From JBGPYB01 sp041493035 (lineage in GTDB: Bacteria > Acidobacteriota > Vicinamibacteria > Fen-336): a stretch of 21,991 nt of DNA. How positions within the stretch are numbered: the stretch's first letter is position 1; every line of letters begins with the position of its first letter. This document shows, piece by piece, positions 1-7,750 of the stretch. The stretch is from contig JBGPYB010000075.1 of the NCBI GenBank assembly GCA_041493035.1, forward strand, positions 1 to 21,991, in the 5' to 3' direction. The notes beneath the pieces are model-generated. The model was given only the letters and a program-made list of their open reading frames with translations. It was not told the origin of the DNA and made no database searches. The position numbers and the translations under genes were made by a program.

Positions 1-67
1 ACGTGGGACCATGGACATCATCCGACGTTGGGCGATGCTTTTCCACAACGGCAAGCACGGCGCGCCA

Positions 68-143
68 GATCCTTCGCGTCGCACGCAGAGGACCGAAGCG
101 ACGCTCAGGATGACCAGCGAACTCGGGCGACGCTCAGGATGAC
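68..143. repeat. REP-like intergenic repeat with two direct copies and one inverted copy
   Basis: A 17-base unit (GCGACGCTCAGGATGAC) occurs exactly twice, at 98-114 and 127-143, and a related inverted half (GATCCTTCGCGTCGC) lies at 68-82. The inverted half can pair with 98-110 as a 7-bp stem plus a further 5 bp after two mismatches. The last copy ends two bases before the stop codon of the minus-strand hydrolase gene. From memory, palindromic intergenic repeats ending in a TCAGGATGAC-like string are scattered in many GC-rich genomes. I infer a REP-type element that could also act as a transcript 3' end. Bases 1-67 hold nothing I can assign. Confidence 0.6.
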
Positions 144-144
144 G

Positions 145-2217
145 CTACTGCAGCTGCCGCGGGATGGTCTCGGCCCACTGCTTCTCGCGAACGAGGGACT
201 CGTTCTCGAGGAGGCGACGGGTGAAGGTGACGTAGAAGCTCTTCTCGTCGGAGCGAACCTCCAGGACCGTCCGCAGCTCGAGACTGCGCCCCGGGTGCTC
301 GGTGACGATGCGGTGCGACTCGTCACCGCGGAAGCGCGAGTCGGCGGGACGCGAGTCGGCCGTCTCGTAGAAGTTGCGTTCGGAGCTGTGGTAGCGGCGC
401 TCACCGATCTCCCAACCGCACTCCCCCTTCCACTCATAGCTCGTCTTCCCCTGGACCATGTCCCGGCGCAGCTCTCGAACTCCCTCGGGCCACTCCTCGC
501 AGTCGAGCTGCTTCGCATCGGGGCGGGCGTCCCGTGGCTCTGGCGGAGCGAAGGAGGGCGCGGGGCGCTTCTCGAACGGGATCGCGGGCAGCTCCACCCA
601 GGACGCCTCGCCCAGATGCAGCGTCGTCGTCATCGCGTAGGGTGTGGGCCAGATCATCGGGAACTGGGCGTTGGTCACGGCCAGGCGGATACGGTGCCCC
701 GGCTTGAAGTTCCATGTGGTGAAGTGCAGGTCGAAACCGAGGTCCACGGCCTGCCCTGGAACGAGAGGCTCCGGGCGCAGCGGATCGGGGTGGCGCGCCG
801 CGTTCAGGAGCGCCGCGGCCACCAGCGAGACCGTGCCGTTCGGCTGCACGTCCTCCACACGCGCGATCCAGTGAGCCACCGGCGCATCGGCCGAGACGCG
901 CAGGTGAACCCGCGGGAAGCCCACGATCTCCATCGGCTCCGTCAGCTCCGGCGAGTCGAACACCAGGCTGCCGGCGTCGTCGGATCGCATGTCCCCCGTC
1001 GGCTCTCCCCACCAGAGGCCCGCGGCGATCCCGTATCCCGGAGCGTACGCCAGCTTCTCGACGCTTTCCTTTTCCGCCTTTGAGGCGAGGTCGTGTTGCT
1101 CCGTCGGGAAGAACCGCTTCCACGACGTCCGCTTGATGGGCCAGTCTTCGAGGCGCCACTCCCCCGGCGTCGTCTTGCGCCGGTCGTCGGGCGCATGGCC
1201 GTCGCGAACGAAGAGGGCGAGGCTCTTCCCGTCGCCGATCTCGTTGGTCTTCCCGCGCAGCCAGTGGTCCCACCACTTCGTCGCTTCGGCGCCCCACTCG
1301 TAGTTGGGCCCCGGCTCCCCGTCATTGGGCCACGCGTGGTTCCATGGGCCGATCTCGGCCTTCACCGGGACGGCGGCGTTCTCGAGAATCCGAAGCACGG
1401 AATCGCGGTAGCCGTCGAGCAGGCCGCCGATCAGGTAGGCCGGGATCTTCAGCTTCTTGAAGTCGTAGCGCAGCGCGCTCTTGCGCCAGAAGGGGCCGTC
1501 GGCCTGATGCTTCACGTAGGTGAAGAACCATGGATACGACTCGAAGCGCTCCTTGAAGTAGGCGTCGTCGAGCCTGTAGTCGGGAGGCTTCGGTAGGCCG
1601 TTCTCGTGGTGGATCTGCACGTGGTAGGAGTCGACGTGAAAGGCGCCATCGATGTAGTCGATGCCGTCGTAGTAGAGGTTGTCGGAGGCGTGGACGGCGA
1701 GGATGGCTTTGAGCGCCGGAGGCTGTCGCATGGCGACCTGTATGGCATTGAAGCCGCCCCACGAGATCCCCCACATCCCCACGTTGCCGTTCGACCAGGG
1801 CTGTGCCGCGAGCTGGCCGATGATCTCGACGGCGTCGTCCAGCTCCTGTTCCGAGTATTCGCGGTCGGGAACCGGCCCTTCGGAGCCGCCGGTGCCGCGG
1901 AGGTCCACCTTCACACAGGCGAAGCCGTGCTTCGCGAAGTAGGAGTAGAGGGGATAGTCGCGGATGTAGAACGAGTCGTCCTTGCGGTACGGGAGGAACT
2001 CGAAGAGAACAGGGAAACGCTCCCCCTTCGTTCGCGGCCTGGGCTTGAAGTACGTGGCCGCCAGGTGGACGCCGTCCTTCAGCGTCAGCGTTCCGAGGCT
2101 TACGTCGACGGCGTAGGCGTCGATCGCCGGTGCCGCCGGCCGCTTGGCCGATCTCTCCGCGCCCGAAAGCACCGAGGCACCGGTAAGGGCGAGGGTGAGA
2201 AGGGCGATCGCCCTCAA
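145..2217 (-). CDS. Exported CocE/NonD-family serine hydrolase (X-Pro dipeptidyl-peptidase S15-like), 690 aa
   Basis: An alpha/beta hydrolase of the CocE/NonD (S15-like) family, which cleaves esters, amides or X-Pro dipeptides. The start is TTG: it gives a clean signal peptide (Arg2, a hydrophobic run at about 3-17, small residues before Glu21), so the enzyme is probably exported. The nucleophile motif GISWGG places Ser152. Asp268 in GGLLDGYRDS and His294 in GPWNHAWP complete the expected triad. A beta-rich domain typical of the family follows from about 400 to 550. The tail from about 560 to 690 is polar and charged and is longer than in cocaine esterase (about 570 aa from memory). The TTG overlaps the TGA of the glutamate dehydrogenase gene upstream (TTGA), so the two are probably translationally coupled. 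Substrate is unknown. With glutamate dehydrogenase as partner, a peptide-scavenging role is plausible but inferred. Confidence 0.88.
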   Translation of the reverse strand: MRAIALLTLALTGASVLSGAERSAKRPAAPAIDAYAVDVSLGTLTLKDGVHLAATYFKPRPRTKGERFPVLFEFLPYRKDDSFYIRDYPLYSYFAKHGFACVKVDLRGTGGSEGPVPDREYSEQELDDAVEIIGQLAAQPWSNGNVGMWGISWGGFNAIQVAMRQPPALKAILAVHASDNLYYDGIDYIDGAFHVDSYHVQIHHENGLPKPPDYRLDDAYFKERFESYPWFFTYVKHQADGPFWRKSALRYDFKKLKIPAYLIGGLLDGYRDSVLRILENAAVPVKAEIGPWNHAWPNDGEPGPNYEWGAEATKWWDHWLRGKTNEIGDGKSLALFVRDGHAPDDRRKTTPGEWRLEDWPIKRTSWKRFFPTEQHDLASKAEKESVEKLAYAPGYGIAAGLWWGEPTGDMRSDDAGSLVFDSPELTEPMEIVGFPRVHLRVSADAPVAHWIARVEDVQPNGTVSLVAAALLNAARHPDPLRPEPLVPGQAVDLGFDLHFTTWNFKPGHRIRLAVTNAQFPMIWPTPYAMTTTLHLGEASWVELPAIPFEKRPAPSFAPPEPRDARPDAKQLDCEEWPEGVRELRRDMVQGKTSYEWKGECGWEIGERRYHSSERNFYETADSRPADSRFRGDESHRIVTEHPGRSLELRTVLEVRSDEKSFYVTFTRRLLENESLVREKQWAETIPRQLQ

Positions 2218-5200
2218 GCCGTGCCCAGGCGGGAACGGACCGAAACCTCGAGAGTCTCCTCGAGGGCCAGCAGCGCGTCCTGCTCAGCCGACGCCGGTTG
2301 GCCCGCAGCGAGAATCGCTTCCCGTTTCTCGGCGCCCGACTCGCGGTCGGCCTCCAGGTACGCGGCGACCACCTCGCCGATCCCTTCCTTCGTTGACGCC
2401 ATGAGTCGCGAGAGAAAGGAGACGCCGGCGCTGTTGACGAGGTGGTTAACCGCAGCCGTGGCGACGATCTCGCGGCGGAGAGCGTGGCCCTCGAAGTGCT
2501 CCGCGAAAACCTGGAGTCGCTTCGGGAAATAGCCGTCGAGAAACGGTCGACCGGCGGCGCTGTCGGGAAACTCGCTCTCCATCACCATCTCGAACGTGAA
2601 CATCTTCGTATGCCCGAGGAGCAGACAGAGCAGGGGCCGCGGCAACCCTCGCTTCCGCTCAGGGCTAACCAGCAGCTCGTCCCGAGTCGGGATGGCGTCG
2701 TCGAGGCGGTTCAGGACCCCGGCCCCCGCCATGTCTTCGATGAGCTGCACGAACTCCTCGTAACGAGCGGCGCTCCGGAGGCCGTCGAGGCTCAAGGCCA
2801 AGGCCTGGTTTCGGTTGTCGGCGAGGACGAGGTCGGCCACCTCCTCGGTCATCTCGGCGAGGATGCGGTTGCGCTCTTCCCGCCCCTTCACGGCGCCGCG
2901 CTTCACCAGGAGGTCCATGAGGATCTTGATGTTCACCTCATGGTCCGACATGTCGACGCCGCCCGAGTTGTCCACGGCGTCGGTGTTCACGAGACCGCCA
3001 CGTTGCCAATATTCCAGGCGTCCCTTCTGCGTGAAGCCGAGGTTGCCGCCCTCCCCCACGACACGGGCCCGCAGATCGCGGCCGTCGACGCGCACGCGGT
3101 CGTTGGCCCGGTCGCCCACGGCGGCGTCCTCCTCGCTCGAAGCCTTCACGTAGGTGCCGATGCCGCCGTTGTAGAGGAGGTCTATCTGCATCGTCAGGAT
3201 GCGCCGCACGACCTCTTCGCCCGACGCACTCTCCCCCTCGATGTCCAGGAGTTGGCGCATCTCCGCCGACAACGGGATGGCCTTGGCCGATCGGTCGAAA
3301 ATGCCGCCGCCGGAGCTGATGAGCGAGGCGTCGTAGTCGCGCCAGCTCGATCGCGGCAGGCGGAAGAGGCGCTCGCGTTCCTTGAACGTCTTCTCGGCCT
3401 CGGGGTTCGGATCGATGAAGATGTGGAGGTGGTTGAACGCGGCCACGAGGCGCGTCGCCCGGCTCATGAGGGCGCCGTTGCCGAACACGTCGCCAGCCAT
3501 GTCCCCGACACCGGCCATGGTGAAGGGCTGGCTCTGGACGTCTAGCCGCAGGTTCTTGAAGTGGTGCTTCACGCACTCCCAGGCGCCGCGGGCCGTGATG
3601 CCGACCTTCTTGTGGTCGTACCCGACGCTCCCGCCCGACGCGAAGGCGTCGCCGAGCCAGAAGCCGTACTGCGCCGAGACGCTGTTGGCGGTGTCGGAGA
3701 GGTGGGCGGTCCCCTTGTCGGCCGCGACGACGAGATAGGGGTCGTCGGCGTCGTGGCGGACGACCTCGGGCGGATGCAGCGTCTTCCCATCCACGATGTT
3801 GTCGGTGACGTCGAGAAGCCCCGAGACGAACTCGCGGTAGCGGTCGATCAGGTAGGCGTCGAGGGCGGGACGCGGCGGCACCTCTCCCTTGAGGACGAAG
3901 CCTCCCTTGGAACCGACCGGGACGATGATGGCGTTCTTCACCATCTGGGTCTTCATCAGGCCGAGGACCTCGGTCCGGAAGTCGTCGTGGCGGTCGCTCC
4001 AACGAATCCCGCCGCGGGCCACCTTGCCGCCGCGCAGGTGGATCCCCTGTAGCAAGCGCGAGTGGACATAGATCTCGAACATCGGCCGCGGCGACGGCAT
4101 CCCCTCGACGCGCCGGCTGTCGACCTTGATGGCCACCACCGGCCGCTCGGGGCGCTGGTAGAAGTTCGTCCTGAGCGATGCGTGCACCAGGTTGTCGAGG
4201 GCGCGAAGCACTTCGTCCTCGGCCAGACTGCGCACGGCCTCGAGGGCCGCGGCCACGCCTTTCTCGCTCTCAGCGATCGCCTGGGCGCGGTCCCCCGCCG
4301 GTTCGGGGTCGAAGCGCGCGGCGAAGGACCGGAAGAGCGCCCGGGCTACGTTGCTGTTGCGGAGCAGGACGCCGTTCACGGTTTCGGCGTTGTAGTGGGT
4401 GCGAACCTGAAGAAGGTGATTGCGCAGCGCGCGGAGGACCTCGACCTCGCGCCAGGCAAGGCCTGCCTGCAAGACGAGGCCGCTCAGGGGATCGTCGCTC
4501 GCTCGATGCTCGTCGAGGGCCCTGAGCGCCTTCGCGAAGCGCTCACCCCCCGAGAGGAGCGCGGCGATGCGGCCGGGAGGAGCTTCGATGGCGAAGCGGT
4601 AGAGGTATCCCTTCCGTCCCTCGGGCAGGGACAGCGTGATCTGCAGCTCCTCGGTGACCGAGAGACCCAGGTTCTGCAAGGTCCGGAGGGTGTCGGTGAG
4701 GCCCAGGGGCCGCACCGAGTAGAGCTTGAGGCTGACCGTCTCGCTGGTTCGCGGCACGACCGCGGCGATGAGGCGCCCCTCGAGGGTCTCAAGGTGTGTG
4801 AGGTCTCCCGGAACCTCCTCGGGCGGCGTCGACTCGCGATAGATGCCGCTCCGCGTCTCGGAGCGCACGTAGCGCTCGAAAAGGCGCCGTCCTTCGCGCT
4901 CGCCGAAGGACGCTTCCAGGATGGCGCCGACGCGGTCCTCCCAGGTGGTGACGAGGCCCCTTGTCAGCCGCCGCACCGCTTCTTCCTCCACGGGATGCTC
5001 GAGGAGGTTCGCGTCGAAGTAGTACAGGAGCAGCGTGACGGCGCCGCAATCGGCCGATGTGTGGAAGGAGATGTGCCCGAACTCCTCCGCCAGCGCCCGG
5101 CGAAGGTCCTCTTCGATCTTGTACGAGTACCGGAGCCGCGAGAAGGCGATCGAGAGGGCGACGTAGCCCTTGGCCGATCGGCAGTGAACCGCGATCTCGT

Positions 5201-6440
5201 CGTCCCCCGTCATGTAGACGATGCGGTCGAGGATCTCCTTCAGGCTCTGGACGTCGGCGTAGAACAGCTCGCGCTTGGGGAAGCGGTTGAAGACACCGCG
5301 GATCTCACGATAGGCGTGTGAATTGGGAAGCGCGCCGCTGTGGGCCAGGAGCCAGTCCTGCTTCTCCTTGAGGGGCGGGATGTCCGAGGCCTTCTCGGCG
5401 AAGGCGCCCTTCGCAAAGCGTCCCACGAGAACCGTGGCCTCGCCCAGGCTTCCGTCCTCGTTCCATTCGCGGATCACGATGTCGTCGATGGGTTCGAGGT
5501 GGTAGATCGCCGACGCGTTCTTGCAATAGTCGATGTCGATGATCCGGTCGTCGTCGGGCTCCGGACCGATGTGGGCCTCGACCTCTTCCATGACGCCGGG
5601 GAAGACCACGGGCAGCAGGGTGACGTCGGTGAACACGCCCGAGGCGCTTTCGGGAATGCGGTCGGGCAGTCCATCGGCTCCGAGGCGGTAGCGAGCGGTG
5701 CCGATGAGGATGTAGTTGTCGTGCAGGAGCCACTCGAGGAAGGCCCGGGCCGACTCCACCTCGCGCGCGTTTCCGCGGCGCGGCCTGAGACGCGGAGCCG
5801 TCTCGCGGACGGCGCGGAGCATGTCCTGGAAGTCCTCGACGGCGGTGAACACCGCCTTCAGGACCGAAAAGATCTCGTGCTCGATGCGACGAAGGCGCTC
5901 CTTCGACTCGATGCGTTCGATCTGGAAATGGCAGAACGACTCCTTCGACCCTTCTTCCAACGATGGGCCGATCGAGACGATGCGCTCCCATTGCCGGCGA
6001 ACGCTGAACATCGGGTGAATGCTCGAAAAGACGCGAAGCTCGGCCTTCTGGAAGTAGTTCTTGAGGCTCTCGAAGATGAATGGGGCGTCGAGGGTGTGGG
6101 TCTCGACGATGGTCGTCTCGAGGGGAAGGCCGTCCTCGGCCCCCGTGGCGCGGGACTCGGCCTCGTTTGGGTTCCGCGCCCAGACGTGGATGCCGGGAAG
6201 CCCTTTGTAAAGCTGGAACGCCCGAGGCATCTCGCGCACGACGAAGCGGAAGTGCTCCTGGATGCGCGCCGCCAGGGTCTCGACGTGCAGGTCCAGGGCG
6301 ATCCGGTCGGGCATCTCCGCGTAGATCACCGGCGCGAAGGAAAGGAGGAGGTCGCGGTCGTCGGGAGCCGCCGCACGGCTCAGGATCTCCTTGAGCTCCG
6401 CGAGGCGCGCGGCCCGCTTCTGAGGATTGGAAGTGATCAT
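2214..6440 (-). CDS. gdh: NAD-specific glutamate dehydrogenase, large type, 1408 aa
   Basis: Oxidises L-glutamate to 2-oxoglutarate and ammonium with NAD+, a catabolic entry of amino acids into the TCA cycle; cytoplasmic. The catalytic segment KNAIIVPVGSKGGF covers about residues 835-848, with lysines 835 and 845. The nucleotide-binding loop GVGDMAGDVFGNG is at 977-989 and a YNGGIGTYVKAS block follows. The roughly 700-residue N-terminal half matches the ACT-like regulatory region expected of the large class. At 1408 aa it is shorter than the roughly 1600 aa I know for the Pseudomonas and mycobacterial enzymes. I chose ATG at 6438-6440; a GTG at 6512 in the same frame would add 24 residues of low-complexity sequence crossing the likely promoter. 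No clear Shine-Dalgarno precedes the ATG. It is the first gene of a two-gene unit with the exported hydrolase and is divergent from the FHA gene. Confidence 0.93.
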   Translation of the reverse strand: MITSNPQKRAARLAELKEILSRAAAPDDRDLLLSFAPVIYAEMPDRIALDLHVETLAARIQEHFRFVVREMPRAFQLYKGLPGIHVWARNPNEAESRATGAEDGLPLETTIVETHTLDAPFIFESLKNYFQKAELRVFSSIHPMFSVRRQWERIVSIGPSLEEGSKESFCHFQIERIESKERLRRIEHEIFSVLKAVFTAVEDFQDMLRAVRETAPRLRPRRGNAREVESARAFLEWLLHDNYILIGTARYRLGADGLPDRIPESASGVFTDVTLLPVVFPGVMEEVEAHIGPEPDDDRIIDIDYCKNASAIYHLEPIDDIVIREWNEDGSLGEATVLVGRFAKGAFAEKASDIPPLKEKQDWLLAHSGALPNSHAYREIRGVFNRFPKRELFYADVQSLKEILDRIVYMTGDDEIAVHCRSAKGYVALSIAFSRLRYSYKIEEDLRRALAEEFGHISFHTSADCGAVTLLLYYFDANLLEHPVEEEAVRRLTRGLVTTWEDRVGAILEASFGEREGRRLFERYVRSETRSGIYRESTPPEEVPGDLTHLETLEGRLIAAVVPRTSETVSLKLYSVRPLGLTDTLRTLQNLGLSVTEELQITLSLPEGRKGYLYRFAIEAPPGRIAALLSGGERFAKALRALDEHRASDDPLSGLVLQAGLAWREVEVLRALRNHLLQVRTHYNAETVNGVLLRNSNVARALFRSFAARFDPEPAGDRAQAIAESEKGVAAALEAVRSLAEDEVLRALDNLVHASLRTNFYQRPERPVVAIKVDSRRVEGMPSPRPMFEIYVHSRLLQGIHLRGGKVARGGIRWSDRHDDFRTEVLGLMKTQMVKNAIIVPVGSKGGFVLKGEVPPRPALDAYLIDRYREFVSGLLDVTDNIVDGKTLHPPEVVRHDADDPYLVVAADKGTAHLSDTANSVSAQYGFWLGDAFASGGSVGYDHKKVGITARGAWECVKHHFKNLRLDVQSQPFTMAGVGDMAGDVFGNGALMSRATRLVAAFNHLHIFIDPNPEAEKTFKERERLFRLPRSSWRDYDASLISSGGGIFDRSAKAIPLSAEMRQLLDIEGESASGEEVVRRILTMQIDLLYNGGIGTYVKASSEEDAAVGDRANDRVRVDGRDLRARVVGEGGNLGFTQKGRLEYWQRGGLVNTDAVDNSGGVDMSDHEVNIKILMDLLVKRGAVKGREERNRILAEMTEEVADLVLADNRNQALALSLDGLRSAARYEEFVQLIEDMAGAGVLNRLDDAIPTRDELLVSPERKRGLPRPLLCLLLGHTKMFTFEMVMESEFPDSAAGRPFLDGYFPKRLQVFAEHFEGHALRREIVATAAVNHLVNSAGVSFLSRLMASTKEGIGEVVAAYLEADRESGAEKREAILAAGQPASAEQDALLALEETLEVSVRSRLGTA

Positions 6441-6451
6441 CGATTTCAGGG

Positions 6452-6468
6452 GGCGCCTGTGGGGCGCC
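6452..6468. promoter_or_regulatory. GGCGCC hairpin just upstream of the glutamate dehydrogenase start
   Basis: Two GGCGCC arms (6452-6457 and 6463-6468) separated by five bases can form a 6-bp all-GC stem, 11 bases before the gdh ATG, where a ribosome binding site would be expected. Each arm is itself palindromic, so this may be chance in GC-rich DNA. Confidence 0.3.
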
Positions 6469-6477
6469 GAGAGGGCG

Positions 6478-6483
6478 ATGCTA
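6478..6483 (-). promoter_or_regulatory. Possible -10 box (TAGCAT) for the gdh-hydrolase unit
   Basis: On the minus strand TAGCAT lies 37 bases before the gdh ATG. It matches the -10 consensus at four of six positions and has no recognisable -35 partner. Weak candidate. Confidence 0.22.
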
Positions 6484-6535
6484 CAACACCGCGGGGCGGG
6501 AGCGCCAGCCACGCGCAGCGGCGCTCAATCCCTGC

Positions 6536-6541
6536 TAGAAT
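6536..6541 (+). promoter_or_regulatory. Possible -10 box (TAGAAT) for the FHA gene
   Basis: TAGAAT matches the -10 consensus at five of six positions and leaves about a 25-base leader before the GTG at 6574. That leader contains an AAGGGA ribosome-binding sequence (6564-6569). No convincing -35 is present at the usual spacing. Confidence 0.35.
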
Positions 6542-6573
6542 CCCGTCAAACCATCGGTGGCACAAGGGATAAC

Positions 6574-7656
6574 GTGAGATTCGAAATCCGCTATGCGACC
6601 GGCGCTCAGCACGAGGTCGAGCTGTCCGGGACCGTTGCCGTGCTCGGACGCGACCCATCGTGCGACCTCGTTCTGAACGATCCCAAGTGCTCGAGGCGCC
6701 ACGCGGTTCTCGAGGCGGGTCCCGATGGGATCGCCGTCCGCGACGCGGGGAGCGCCAACGGGATCTACGTCAACGGCAAGAAGGTCGAGCGAGCGCAGTT
6801 GGGCGTCGGGGACACCGTCCGGCTGGGCGAGGTGACCCTCAGGGTCCTTGACGAAGACGTGCCGGGCACGCTGGTGATGGCGCCCGAGGACATGCGCGAT
6901 CTGAACGGGACGAGGACACCGTATCCCGCGCCGGCACGGGCTCCCAAGCTCGCGCCTGCCGCGCCAGCACCCGCACCCCCACCTCCGCCAGCGCCCGCCC
7001 CACCGCCAGTGCCACCGCCGGTCAGGCAGGCGCCGCCTCCTGCCCCCGCAGCGGCCGCACCGCCTCGCCCTCGCCCCGAACCGCCTCGGCCCGCGGCACC
7101 GCCTCCGAGGGTCGAGCCCCGTGGCCCGGCGCCCGGGGCGAAACCGGGAGGGACCGGGAAGACGCTCCTCATCATCGGCGGAGTGGGCTGCCTCCTGTTC
7201 CTGCTTCTCGTCGTGGCCGGCATCGTGGCCGCCCTCTTGCTGCCCCGGTACCTGCGCTCACGCGTGACAGGGGCGATCGACAACGTCGCCTGCGTAGCGC
7301 GGATGCGCGCCGTCGCGGCCGCCGAGGACGGGTTCCATACGGGAACCTGCGGCTCGTACGCCGATCTCGATGGCTTGACCAACCCAGCCGCGGTCATCCC
7401 CCACTATCCGGCCTCCGGGCCGGTCTTCCTTGGACCCGAACTGGCGAGCGCCGAAGCCAACGGCTGCCGTTTCGAGCTGACGGTCGAGGAACCCGTGGCG
7501 CCGACCGAAGGATGCCCCAAACGTTCCTTCCGCCGATACTCGTACTCGGCGTCGCCGACGAACGGAACGGGGCGCTTTCTGTTGATCGGCAGCGACGGCG
7601 TCGTCCGCTTCGCCGAGGGGCGCCCGGCGACGCCCAGCGACCCACCGCTGCAGTAA
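6574..7656 (+). CDS. FHA domain - Pro/Ala linker - pilin-like membrane helix protein, 360 aa
   Basis: The start is GTG at 6574, with AAGGGA four bases upstream; earlier in-frame codons lie in the promoter region. Residues 1-95 are an FHA domain: GR at 25-26, SRRH at 40-43 and NG at 62-63 are the conserved phosphothreonine-binding positions. Residues 115-192 are a Pro/Ala-rich linker. A membrane helix at about 197-224 runs into LLLPRYLRSR (221-230), which resembles the P-x-L-R-x-R end of type IV pilin helices. The following segment (MRAVAAAEDGFHTGTCGSYADL) looks like the pilin region after that helix. Four cysteines (240, 259, 298, 314) in the outer domain could form disulphides. No prepilin peptidase motif is visible. 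I infer an inner-membrane protein with a cytoplasmic FHA sensor and a periplasmic pilin-like domain; its kinase partner is unknown. Confidence 0.85.
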   Translation: MRFEIRYATGAQHEVELSGTVAVLGRDPSCDLVLNDPKCSRRHAVLEAGPDGIAVRDAGSANGIYVNGKKVERAQLGVGDTVRLGEVTLRVLDEDVPGTLVMAPEDMRDLNGTRTPYPAPARAPKLAPAAPAPAPPPPPAPAPPPVPPPVRQAPPPAPAAAAPPRPRPEPPRPAAPPPRVEPRGPAPGAKPGGTGKTLLIIGGVGCLLFLLLVVAGIVAALLLPRYLRSRVTGAIDNVACVARMRAVAAAEDGFHTGTCGSYADLDGLTNPAAVIPHYPASGPVFLGPELASAEANGCRFELTVEEPVAPTEGCPKRSFRRYSYSASPTNGTGRFLLIGSDGVVRFAEGRPATPSDPPLQ

Positions 7657-7688
7657 GCTCTTCTAGACGGGAAGAAACCACAAGAGCA

Positions 7689-7715
7689 CGGCCGGCTATG
7701 CGAACTCTCCGGCCG
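7689..7715. terminator. Possible stem-loop between convergent genes
   Basis: CGGCCGG (7689-7695) and CCGGCCG (7709-7715) form a perfect 7-bp GC stem with a 13-base loop, 32 bases after the FHA-gene stop. There is no T-run, so this is at best a weak or factor-assisted terminator. Confidence 0.3.
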
Positions 7716-7729
7716 CGGCTGCGAGCGAA

Positions 7730-7746
7730 GCGGGATTTTCCCCCGC
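7730..7746. terminator. Possible short hairpin after the 314-aa membrane protein gene
   Basis: GCGGG (7730-7734) pairs with CCCGC (7742-7746) across a 7-base loop, five bases after the minus-strand stop codon. No T-run follows on the minus strand, so a function is uncertain. Confidence 0.25.
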
Positions 7747-7750
7747 GAAG

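Noticed and set aside
1..141. Possible C-terminal end of an upstream plus-strand gene (open frame to a TGA at 139)
   Set aside because: The frame runs straight through the palindromic repeat and has no recognisable protein sequence, so there is no support for coding.
98..143. CRISPR-like direct repeats
   Set aside because: Only two copies with a 12-base interval and an inverted relative; it fits a REP-type element, not a repeat-spacer array.
28..1083. Long plus-strand open frame opposite the exported hydrolase gene
   Set aside because: Arg/Val/Leu-rich with no recognisable motif, and it lies antisense to a gene with an intact catalytic triad and signal peptide. Typical of GC-rich antisense frames.
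6441..6512. Extended glutamate dehydrogenase start at a GTG (6512)
   Set aside because: Adds 24 residues of unconserved-looking sequence across the probable promoter; the ATG at 6440 gives a natural N-terminus.
2442..6572. Several long plus-strand open frames (2442-3545, 4062-5321, 5340-6572) across glutamate dehydrogenase
   Set aside because: All lie antisense to a continuous 1408-codon gene with family motifs throughout, and their translations are low-complexity and charged.
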